From contig CAMLJM010000017.1 in assembly GCA_946480475.1 (NCBI GenBank), positions 1 through 61,285 on the forward strand: 61,285 nucleotides of DNA. The letters are read 5' to 3'. The notes beneath the pieces are model-generated. The model did not search any database. It was given only the letters and a program-made list of their open reading frames with translations, and was not told where the DNA came from. Shown here in pieces: positions 39,598 through 46,691 of the stretch (the first letter of the stretch is position 1; each line of letters opens with the position of its first letter). The DNA comes from an uncultured Alphaproteobacteria bacterium. Its GTDB lineage: Bacteria > Pseudomonadota > Alphaproteobacteria > Micavibrionales > Micavibrionaceae. The position numbers and the translations under genes were made by a program.

Positions 39598-40533
39598 ATG
39601 ATGAACCCACAAAACAAGCAAGAAGCTTTAGCGCTTATATCTGATCTGGCACGGTCATTTGATCTTTCATTGGATGAGATTGGCGCTTATCTGACCAAAA
39701 ATCCGGCGCCGCAGAAAGTCAGTAAATGGCTGCCCCGTATCCTCGGATACCTGGGCGCTACATTTGTCTTTGGTGGTTTGGCTTTGTTTATCGCCATGCA
39801 ATGGGATGACTTAAGCAGCCCTGCCCGCGTCATTATTACTTATGGTCCGGGCCTGGTTGCCTTCATTCTGGGTATTGTTACGCTGAATGATGAGCGTTTT
39901 CAGCGTGCTTCCACGCCCCTTTTCCTGAAAAGCGCCGTCCTGCAACCCACGGGCATGTTCGTATATTTGCACGAATATGCCGAAGGTAATGATGCACAAC
40001 TGGCGGCATTACTGGTCTTCGGATTGCTGTCGCTCCAGTTCCTGGTAACATTCTGTTTCTATCGCCGGACATCGCTTTTGTTCTTTGGTTATTTATTCTG
40101 GAACAGTGCGGCGGGGATTCTGATGGATCGTTCCGGTGTCCCCGGGGAAGCGCTGGGTATTGGCCTTGGCCTTTCGATTATGACCGTTGCCTGGGCGATG
40201 GATAGAACTCAACATCGTGCAATTGCACCATTCTGGTACTTCGTGGGGTCCATCGGCCTGCTATGGTCTGTATTCGATGTCGTTGAAGGCACATTGTTTG
40301 ATATGAGCTACCTCGCGATTGCCACGGGCATGATGTTCCTCAGCGTCCGCATGCAAAGCCGTACATTACTGATTGTCAGCACCGGCGCCTTACTGGGATA
40401 TCTCGGTTACTTTACCGATGAATATTTCAAAGATGTCATTGGCTGGCCGATTGCCCTGATGTTAATGGGCGGCATGCTGATCAGTATCAGTTATTGGGCG
40501 GTACAGATGGGCCGCAAGATCAAGACCACATAA
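39598..40533 (+). CDS. DUF2157 multi-pass membrane protein
   Basis: 311 residues; ATG codons at 39598 and 39601 are both possible. A cytosolic N-terminal helical segment (residues 1-50) precedes about eight to nine membrane helices. The first is LGYLGATFVFGGLALFIAMQ, followed by WDDLSSPARVIITYG, a DUF2157 signature (WDDLS-WARL). The family role is unknown. It lies three bases before recG and is therefore almost certainly in one transcript with it, though that does not prove a shared function. Confidence 0.85.
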   Translation: MMNPQNKQEALALISDLARSFDLSLDEIGAYLTKNPAPQKVSKWLPRILGYLGATFVFGGLALFIAMQWDDLSSPARVIITYGPGLVAFILGIVTLNDERFQRASTPLFLKSAVLQPTGMFVYLHEYAEGNDAQLAALLVFGLLSLQFLVTFCFYRRTSLLFFGYLFWNSAAGILMDRSGVPGEALGIGLGLSIMTVAWAMDRTQHRAIAPFWYFVGSIGLLWSVFDVVEGTLFDMSYLAIATGMMFLSVRMQSRTLLIVSTGALLGYLGYFTDEYFKDVIGWPIALMLMGGMLISISYWAVQMGRKIKTT

Positions 40534-40536
40534 ATA

Positions 40537-42669
40537 ATGGGCGAAGCTGCAAAAAAGCCAACACAGGAACCAACACGCAAACAGGGGCGACCTTTTGCGC
40601 TGGATCCCTTGTTTGCGCCGCTGACCAGTTTACCCGGTATTGGTCCCAAGAACGGCAAATTGCTGGAAAAACTGGTGGGTGGACCAAAGCTGCTGGATGT
40701 ATTGTGGCACAAGCCGCTCGATATCGTAGACCGCCGCTTTCACCCCACAGTGAAAGAAGCACCCAACGGCCATATCGCGACACTGACAGTCACAGTGGAA
40801 AAGCATACACCGAATGCACGCCGCAATATTCCTTATCGCGTACGCTGCAAGGACGAAACAGGCCTGCTTGATCTTGTGTTCTTTAATGCGCACAAGGATT
40901 ACATAGAAAAACAATTGCCTGTTGGCGCTACCGTTATTGTCAGTGGCCGTGTCGATCATTATCAGGGCCGCGCTCAGATCGTTCATCCTGATGCCATAGG
41001 TACGCCGGAAGAAATTGATGAGATTGCGGTTGTGGAGCCTGTCTACCCCATGACACAGGGTTTGACGGCTAAGCCTATTCGTAAAGCCGTACTCGCCGCT
41101 CTGGAAAAAGCCCCTGTCCTGCCGGAATGGCAGGATGAAGCGTGGCTGAAAAAGAACCAGTTACCTGCCTGGCGAGAGGCAATTGAAACCTTGCACAATC
41201 CACCGGGCATGAATGGCATTAGCCCTGAACACCCTGCGCGTATACGCCTTGCTTATGATGAATTGCTGGCAAATCAGCTGACCCTGGCACTTGTACGCCA
41301 CCATAGCCGCCGCCAAAGCGGTCGTAGCCTGGAAGGTGATGGCAAATTACGCGCAGCGCTATTGAAAGCTATTCCTTTTAAGCTGACAGGCGCGCAGGAA
41401 CGTTCGCTAAAAGAGATTTACGCCGACATGAAAGACCCCACACGCATGCTGCGCCTGTTACAGGGTGATGTGGGCAGCGGTAAAACAGTTGTTGCGGCAC
41501 TATCGATGCTGAACGCCGTAGAATGCGGTACACAAGCGGCATTAATGGCGCCCACAGAAATTCTCGCGCGGCAACACGCTGAATCGCTCCGCCCCTGGCT
41601 GGATGCGGCTGGCGTTCGTTATGTCGTTTTGACGGGCCGTGATAAAGGTAAAGCCCGTGAGGTTCTGCTGCAGCAAATTGCTAATGGCGCCGCCCAGATT
41701 GTGATCGGTACGCATGCCTTGTTCCAGGAGGGTGTTGAATTCGCTGATTTAGGCCTTGCCGTGATTGATGAACAACATCGCTTTGGCGTGCATCAGCGTT
41801 TGCAACTTTCATCCAAGAGCAAGGCTACGGATGTGCTGGTGATGACCGCCACCCCCATCCCGCGTACATTAACCCTGACTGCCTATGGCGATATGGATGT
41901 CAGCCGTCTTGATGAAAAGCCACCCGGGCGCAAACCGATTGAGACATTACTGTTATCGCAGGACAAAGCCGAAGATCTTGTTGAAAGTCTGGTGAAACAG
42001 ACCAAGACAGGCGCCCGGGTTTACTGGGTATGCCCGCTGGTAGAAGAATCGGAAGTGCTGGACCTTGCCGCCGCTACGGAACGCTATGAAATCCTGCAGG
42101 CACGTTTTGGTGATAAAGTTGGCCTCATTCATGGACGCCTGAAGCCGGACGAAAAAGATGAGGTCATGGGTAAATTTGCCCGTGGCGAACTTTCCGTGCT
42201 GGTGGCAACCACAGTCATTGAAGTCGGCGTAAACGTTCCTGAGGCCACGATCATGGTCATCGAACATGCCGAAAGATTTGGTCTGGCCCAATTACACCAG
42301 CTTCGGGGTCGCGTCGGACGCGGGGGAGACAAATCCTTCTGCTTCCTTGTTTATGCCCCCCCCCTCTCGGAAACAGCTAAAGAACGGCTTTCGACCATGC
42401 GGGAAACCGAAGATGGCTTCCTGATTGCCGAAAAGGATCTGAAATTGCGGGGTAGCGGGGAAATCCTGGGCACCCGTCAGAGCGGCTTGGTCCAGTTCCG
42501 CCTGGCCGATCTGGCTTTCCATGGGGAATTGCTGGCTGCCGCCCGGGATGACGCCCAATTAATCATAGAAAAAGACGTTGAATTACAAGGTGCTAGAGGA
42601 AAAGCGCTCCGTCATCTGCTTTATTTGTTTGAAAGAGACCAAGCAATCGCCTATTTAAGGTCTGGATAA
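40537..42669 (+). CDS. recG: ATP-dependent DNA helicase RecG
   Basis: 710 residues. RecG rewinds and regresses stalled forks and resolves branched DNA. The N-terminal wedge (OB fold) follows TSLPGIGPKNGKLLEKL. The motor has Walker A in LLQGDVGSGKTVVAALS, the DEQHRFGV box, MTATPIPRTL, TTVIEVGVNVPEAT and RGRVGRG. The C-terminal region has GSGEILGTRQSG. Length is normal. The start at 40537, three bases after the DUF2157 stop, lacks a strong site, but the first conserved block begins about 30 residues in. Confidence 0.97.
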   Translation: MGEAAKKPTQEPTRKQGRPFALDPLFAPLTSLPGIGPKNGKLLEKLVGGPKLLDVLWHKPLDIVDRRFHPTVKEAPNGHIATLTVTVEKHTPNARRNIPYRVRCKDETGLLDLVFFNAHKDYIEKQLPVGATVIVSGRVDHYQGRAQIVHPDAIGTPEEIDEIAVVEPVYPMTQGLTAKPIRKAVLAALEKAPVLPEWQDEAWLKKNQLPAWREAIETLHNPPGMNGISPEHPARIRLAYDELLANQLTLALVRHHSRRQSGRSLEGDGKLRAALLKAIPFKLTGAQERSLKEIYADMKDPTRMLRLLQGDVGSGKTVVAALSMLNAVECGTQAALMAPTEILARQHAESLRPWLDAAGVRYVVLTGRDKGKAREVLLQQIANGAAQIVIGTHALFQEGVEFADLGLAVIDEQHRFGVHQRLQLSSKSKATDVLVMTATPIPRTLTLTAYGDMDVSRLDEKPPGRKPIETLLLSQDKAEDLVESLVKQTKTGARVYWVCPLVEESEVLDLAAATERYEILQARFGDKVGLIHGRLKPDEKDEVMGKFARGELSVLVATTVIEVGVNVPEATIMVIEHAERFGLAQLHQLRGRVGRGGDKSFCFLVYAPPLSETAKERLSTMRETEDGFLIAEKDLKLRGSGEILGTRQSGLVQFRLADLAFHGELLAAARDDAQLIIEKDVELQGARGKALRHLLYLFERDQAIAYLRSG

Positions 42670-42692
42670 GAACCAAATCTAAGAAAAAATGT

Positions 42693-42721
42693 TTGTCATC
42701 AGACCCATAAAGGGTTATTAT
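42693..42721 (+). promoter_or_regulatory. Sigma-70 promoter of the paralogous pair
   Basis: TTGTCA (42693-42698), a 17-base spacer and TATTAT (42716-42721), about 48 bases before the start at 42769. No terminator is visible after recG. Confidence 0.6.
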
Positions 42722-42768
42722 TACGGCAAATAAATATACGGACGCATTAATAGAAGAAGGTGTGAACT

Positions 42769-43494
42769 ATGACCGCTTCCGCACAAAATGAAACTCCGCA
42801 ACCGGCAGAGGCTCCACAAGCCTATGCGGGTTTTTCGACGCGCCCCCGTCAGGCTGCGAATGAAGATGCGGAAGAGATAAATAGTCAACCTGTTCGCCCT
42901 GTAGAGGAAACATACCGTGCGAATAAAAAAACAGGTCTTGCCGGTGAATTCGACAATACAGAATTCATGCGTTTGCTGACCATGATTTACGGCATTCAGC
43001 AAATTCCTACAGAGTCTGTTTCCCTGCTCCGTGATTACAAACTGAACAGTGAGAAAGAAAAACCGACAACAGCTGATGGCACCATCTATGCTAAGTTAGG
43101 TGACAGCGATATTGAAATCACACGCGATTCAATCACAACAGATGACGCGGTAACACCGGCACTGGCATACAAGATGGCTGCCGCCGCTGCCCTGAACCCT
43201 CATTATACAACGCTTACCCTTTCAGGCTCTCTCGAAGATCGCGTCATGCTTTTCATGGCTGCACAACATTTCGGCATGGAAATCGATCAAAGCAGCATTC
43301 CTGATGTGCCTGCAGATCAGATTGGCGCACTGGCCGCTAAATTCCGTGCATTCGAGACAGAGGCAGGCTTGGATAACAGCGTTGCGGCACAATACATTCA
43401 GGAAGAAGCGGCTCCGCAGCCAACCGCACGCAACCGCAAACCACAACAACAAGAGCATAGAGAACCTAGCGGCCTAGGTCTGGCGCCCGCTTAA
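42769..43494 (+). CDS. Unknown protein with LPD7-like segment, 241 aa
   Basis: GAAGGTG lies before the ATG. The first 60 residues are disordered and Pro/Glu-rich (with AYAGFSTRPRQAANEDAEEI). The central part, residues about 100-190, reads GDSDIEITRDSITTDDAVTP, then LTLSGSLEDRVMLFMAAQHF GMEI. The 'h-h-G-s-e-d----h-hAA---G--h' pattern recalls the LPD7 domain of relaxase-associated polyproteins, but here no relaxase is present. The C-terminus is Gln/Arg-rich and disordered. The next gene is a larger paralogue. I propose no activity. Confidence 0.65.
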   Translation: MTASAQNETPQPAEAPQAYAGFSTRPRQAANEDAEEINSQPVRPVEETYRANKKTGLAGEFDNTEFMRLLTMIYGIQQIPTESVSLLRDYKLNSEKEKPTTADGTIYAKLGDSDIEITRDSITTDDAVTPALAYKMAAAAALNPHYTTLTLSGSLEDRVMLFMAAQHFGMEIDQSSIPDVPADQIGALAAKFRAFETEAGLDNSVAAQYIQEEAAPQPTARNRKPQQQEHREPSGLGLAPA

Positions 43495-43517
43495 GGATAA
43501 TTTGAGGGAAGATAAAA

Positions 43518-45002
43518 ATGAACGCGAGAACACAACAAGAAGCTGATGCTGTTATCGATGCGGATCTGGACGTAGACGCTGCAGGTTTCACCGCGCGCCC
43601 CCTTTATAAACGCGAACAAGCGTCCGCTGGCGACACCCCGGATATCAATGAACTTCTGGCACGCGCCAGCGAAGATCCGCTGCGCAAGTCTCTTGCTGCT
43701 GATCTCCATGGCTCACCGGCTGTCGAACCGCAATTAGCCGGCTTTGGCCCTGCTGCTACAGGTCCTGTTGAACCAACACTCGGACCTGATTTTGTTTACG
43801 ACCTGCGTGAGCACCTTGCCGCAGCGTGGGGCCAGACAGCCATTGATGACAGCGCCTTTGAGGCCGTAAAGAATTTTGTCGTGGTTGACCCTGCCGATGG
43901 CACACAACCTCTCGTTATTGCTGATCCTGCCAGCGACGATGAAGTTATGGTCGGAACGCGTGCCGACGGCGCTCAATCTGTTCTAGGCCGTTCTGGCATC
44001 ACAGCCGCGCAAGCGCTAAGCCGCGCGCAACTGGCTATGACCAGCGATATTATGCGCACGGAAGGCGTTGAAGAAGTTCATGGCACAGAAATGGATAAAG
44101 CCCTGCTCCTGCTGGCAGCAGAAAAGGTAGGGCTGACTATTGCCAATAAACCAGAGATTAGCGCTGAAGTTATGCAGGAAGCCCGCGAACAATGGGCCAG
44201 ACTGATGCACGATATGGAAGCCAAGCGCGTATTTGAAAATGCCTTGGCCGTCGGCGCTACAGCAACAGAAGCGCATGATATTGCTGCGCAACTGACACCG
44301 GATCTGGATGCCGGCCCTGTTATTAACCGCAACCCAGCTACAGAAATTGATGAAAACACCTTCGCAGCGGCAGCGGCTCCCGCTGTTGATAAGGATGGGT
44401 TCCCCGACACTGTTATAGAGGAACCTGCTTTCGCTGACACAGTGTTTGAAGAACGTCCAGTTGTAGCCGCTGTTGAGCCAATCCCTGCTCCCGAAGCGAT
44501 TGAAATTGAGGCTGCTGAAATTGTTGAGCCTCAAGCCGTTCAGGTCGAAGCTGTGGAAGTTGCTGAAGCAAGGCATGTTGAGATCCCTGTTTTGACAGAT
44601 GTTATTGACGAAAGCACCCTTCTTGAACCTACAACGGCTGAGGAAGCTGCCTATCTAGCCGAAGTACAAGCAAGCAGACTGAAACCAGAGGTTAAAGCTG
44701 TATTGGCCGGCAACAGCCCGAACGAAGCTGTGAACCCTGAAGTTTATGTTGATCTGGTATCTGGCATAAAAGCGGGCAACGAGAAATTCGCTGATAAAGA
44801 GGGTTTCATCAACGTGCGCGGTATCACCGAGGAGTTCCAGGCACGTGGTATTGGTACAGGTAAGGCACGCCGCCTGGTAGAAGCCCTTAAGGCAGATCAT
44901 CTGGTTTATGAAACCGGCCAAAGCGCCCCTGCCGTGCGCACAGTGGTAAATTATCAGGTATCTTCACCTGTTATGAAACCGCCACGGATTATGCCTCAGT
45001 AA
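43518..45002 (+). CDS. Unknown protein: LPD7-like segment, acidic repeats, winged-helix-like tail, 494 aa
   Basis: It starts 23 bases after its paralogue, with GAGGGAAG upstream. Near residue 170 it has GITAAQALSRAQLAMTSDIM and VHGTEMDKALLLLAAEKVG, matching the preceding protein's LPD7-like block. A low-complexity Val/Glu/Ala tract follows (residues about 300-370, EAVEVAEAR-type steps). Residues about 415-475 contain FINVRGITEEFQARGIGTGK and ARRLVEALKADHLVYE. Their helix-turn-helix-wing pattern resembles the FtsK-gamma DNA-binding fold. That would make it a DNA-associated protein. The resemblance is by eye and not proven. Confidence 0.65.
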   Translation: MNARTQQEADAVIDADLDVDAAGFTARPLYKREQASAGDTPDINELLARASEDPLRKSLAADLHGSPAVEPQLAGFGPAATGPVEPTLGPDFVYDLREHLAAAWGQTAIDDSAFEAVKNFVVVDPADGTQPLVIADPASDDEVMVGTRADGAQSVLGRSGITAAQALSRAQLAMTSDIMRTEGVEEVHGTEMDKALLLLAAEKVGLTIANKPEISAEVMQEAREQWARLMHDMEAKRVFENALAVGATATEAHDIAAQLTPDLDAGPVINRNPATEIDENTFAAAAAPAVDKDGFPDTVIEEPAFADTVFEERPVVAAVEPIPAPEAIEIEAAEIVEPQAVQVEAVEVAEARHVEIPVLTDVIDESTLLEPTTAEEAAYLAEVQASRLKPEVKAVLAGNSPNEAVNPEVYVDLVSGIKAGNEKFADKEGFINVRGITEEFQARGIGTGKARRLVEALKADHLVYETGQSAPAVRTVVNYQVSSPVMKPPRIMPQ

Positions 45003-45024
45003 GGATCTTACAATTTCATTAAGG

Positions 45025-45049
45025 GCCGGGATTAAACCCGGCCTTTTTG
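45025..45049 (+). terminator. Intrinsic terminator after the paralogous pair
   Basis: GGCCGGG (45025-45031), loop ATTAAA, CCCGGCC (45038-45044), then five T. Confidence 0.95.
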
Positions 45050-45070
45050 ATTCTCGATGATGAGCAACAA

Positions 45071-45159
45071 GAAACCCCCATATCCAAAAGAATATGAGGG
45101 TTTCATGAAAGGACAGAATGAGGGTATACGCCCTTAAGAACTAAACTCTCATTCTGTCC
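45071..45159. repeat. Two large hairpins between operon end and tRNA-Lys
   Basis: GAAACCC-cc-ATAT/ATAT-ga-GGGTTTC (45071-45083 with 45092-45104) is followed by the perfect 12-bp GGACAGAATGAG/CTCATTCTGTCC (45111-45122 with 45148-45159) with a 25-base loop. No T-tract is on either strand, and the second hairpin is far longer than a terminator needs. It could be the end of the tRNA-Lys transcript, a small RNA or the remnant of a palindromic mobile repeat. The remaining bases to 45248 show nothing I can name. Confidence 0.5.
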
Positions 45160-45248
45160 ATACATTACCAACGCACAAAATAAGGGCGCATTCCCAAAAA
45201 CGATGTTTTCTTGGAAGAGAAAATAATTCAATAATTTCAGGGAGATAA

Positions 45249-45324
45249 TGGTGGCTGCGGTGGGACTTGAACCCACGACCCTCTGATTAAAAGTCAGATG
45301 CTCTACCAACTGAGCTACGCAACC
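45249..45324 (-). tRNA. tRNA-Lys (TTT)
   Basis: 76 nt including encoded CCA. Acceptor GGTTGCG/CGCAGCC with one T.G, D-arm GCTC/GAGC, anticodon stem TCTGA/TCAGA with loop CTTTTAA (anticodon TTT), T-arm GTGGG/CCCAC with loop TTCAAGT. It reads AAA and AAG. Confidence 0.97.
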
Positions 45325-45431
45325 GAACCGGTTAACGGGTGCAAATTATGGATTTTAATGCCCCGCGTCAAGTATTTGTTTTTACTTATGAACGGGGCTG
45401 TTTTTTCGGGGGTTTTTGGACCCTGAAACGG

Positions 45432-45941
45432 CTAAATCTGGCCCAGTTTCTTTTTAAGAAGAGCCTCGGTCAGGGGTGTCACCACTTCACTGACGTCCCC
45501 GCCCAACTGGCAGATTTCTTTCACAAAGCTGGAAGAAACAAATTGCCAGCGATCAGCCGCCATCAAAAACACGGTTTCAATGTCGGGGGCCAAACGGGCG
45601 TTCATTCCCGTCATCTGGAACTCAAATTCAAAATCCGACACCGCACGCAGACCACGGAAAATGCATTGGGCATGGGCATCCCGGGCAAAATCAATCAGCA
45701 GGTTGTCAAATGAGCGTACTTCGATGTCGCAATATTTGTCCGGCATGTTGTTGATGTCATTCTGCACCATAGACACACGTTCCTGCGTTGTGAATAAAGG
45801 TGACTTACGCGCATTGGCCGCCACCCCCACCACCAGCTTATCTACCTGTTTGCTGGCGCGTTTGATGATATGCAAGTGCCCTTTTGTTACGGGATCAAAA
45901 GTGCCAGGATAAACGCCAATACGCTTTTTAGGAGTAGTCAA
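45432..45941 (-). CDS. coaD: Phosphopantetheine adenylyltransferase CoaD
   Basis: 169 residues. CoaD joins AMP to 4'-phosphopantetheine, the penultimate step of coenzyme A synthesis. The nucleotidyl-transferase motif is YPGTFDPVTKGHLHII (TxGH). FRGLRAVSDFEFEFQMTGMN and VFLMAADRWQFVSSSFVKEI (the ISSS-like motif) follow. Length is normal. It lies eight bases after the DUF2384 gene and downstream of gyrA, and gyrA-coaD proximity recurs in alphaproteobacteria. tRNA-Lys lies further downstream on the same strand. Confidence 0.97.
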   Translation of the reverse strand: MTTPKKRIGVYPGTFDPVTKGHLHIIKRASKQVDKLVVGVAANARKSPLFTTQERVSMVQNDINNMPDKYCDIEVRSFDNLLIDFARDAHAQCIFRGLRAVSDFEFEFQMTGMNARLAPDIETVFLMAADRWQFVSSSFVKEICQLGGDVSEVVTPLTEALLKKKLGQI

Positions 45942-45949
45942 TCAAACAC

Positions 45950-46312
45950 CTACGGAGTTAGCTTTGGTGGGTTGCAACGGGTACATGATGCCGCACGATC
46001 AGGATCACCGCAAAGGCTTTGTGAAACGATCAGCACGGCCTGTATGCTACGATCTTCCGTTTTCCAACCTGCCGAAAAAATATCTATCGGCTTGCGGTTT
46101 TGCAAATGCGGGTTCGGACGATCAAACCAGCGTTGTATACCGGCCTCGTTATAGCTACCCTGTAATGCAAAAATAATACGGCTTAGTGTTTCCAGGTGCC
46201 CCGTGTCGGCGGCCTTATCATCTGCAAGGCAACCTAGGATGCTGATTTGTTGCTGCTCTGATAAATTCACACTCACCAGTTTTCTACGCGCTTCGATATT
46301 TGTTACTGTCAT
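45950..46312 (-). CDS. DUF2384 (MbcA/ParS/Xre antitoxin C-terminal-like) protein
   Basis: 120 residues, ATG at 46312. The segment GIQRWFDRPNPHLQNRKPIDIFSAG matches the toxin-binding domain of Xre/ParS/MbcA antitoxins (RWL--P-P-L-GR-PLDLL). An N-terminal helical region carries a short helix-turn-helix-like stretch (ISILGCLADDKAADTGHLET). The tail (CGDPDRAASCTRCNPPKLTP) has three cysteines and is odd for the family. In toxin-antitoxin loci a RES-domain NAD hydrolase follows, but here the next gene is coaD, so it is an orphan or has been adopted as a regulator. Confidence 0.7.
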   Translation of the reverse strand: MTVTNIEARRKLVSVNLSEQQQISILGCLADDKAADTGHLETLSRIIFALQGSYNEAGIQRWFDRPNPHLQNRKPIDIFSAGWKTEDRSIQAVLIVSQSLCGDPDRAASCTRCNPPKLTP

Positions 46313-46331
46313 TTATTCTCTCCCTGTTAAT

Positions 46332-46361
46332 TAAATAAGGCGCCCGATATTTCGGCGCGCC
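46332..46361 (-). terminator. Weak hairpin terminator between two small genes
   Basis: On the minus strand, GGCGC with GCGCC and inner CCGA/TCGG (46339-46347 with 46352-46361, one bulge), followed by TTATTTAATT. It may partly separate gyrA transcription from the DUF2384-coaD pair. Confidence 0.45.
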
Positions 46362-46372
46362 CTAATTCTTGC

Positions 46373-46681
46373 TTAAGATGCCAGATGGAACTGGTTTTCG
46401 CGGGCTACGGTCCCCAGTTCATCCTGCAAGGCCTGCAATTCATCCAGCAGGCTCGAATCTATTCCCCGGAACTCTTCGATGCGCTGGCTGAATTCCTGTG
46501 CCGCCATCTGATACATAGGCAGCAACTTTTCCTTTAATACTTCTACGTCCTGCATTGCTGTTTCGTTCTTAATGCCAATTGCCCGCGCTTCCTCGCGCAT
46601 CGCAATTAACATGCGGCGGGTGATCTCCATCATAACAGAGACAGCTTCTGCCGGGTCCTGAGGCAAAATCGTCTGTGACAT
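46373..46681 (-). CDS. Small coiled-coil protein downstream of gyrA, 102 aa
   Basis: ATG at 46681, ten bases after the gyrA stop on the same strand. Almost the whole protein is predicted helical: AVSVMMEITRRMLIAMREEA, then VEVLKEKLLPMYQMAAQEFS and LLDELQALQDELGTVARE. Heptad spacing of Leu/Met fits a coiled coil. It resembles FlgN-like export chaperones in size and shape only, and no other flagellar gene is present. Function unknown. Confidence 0.75.
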   Translation of the reverse strand: MSQTILPQDPAEAVSVMMEITRRMLIAMREEARAIGIKNETAMQDVEVLKEKLLPMYQMAAQEFSQRIEEFRGIDSSLLDELQALQDELGTVARENQFHLAS

Positions 46682-46691
46682 TCAGAACTCC

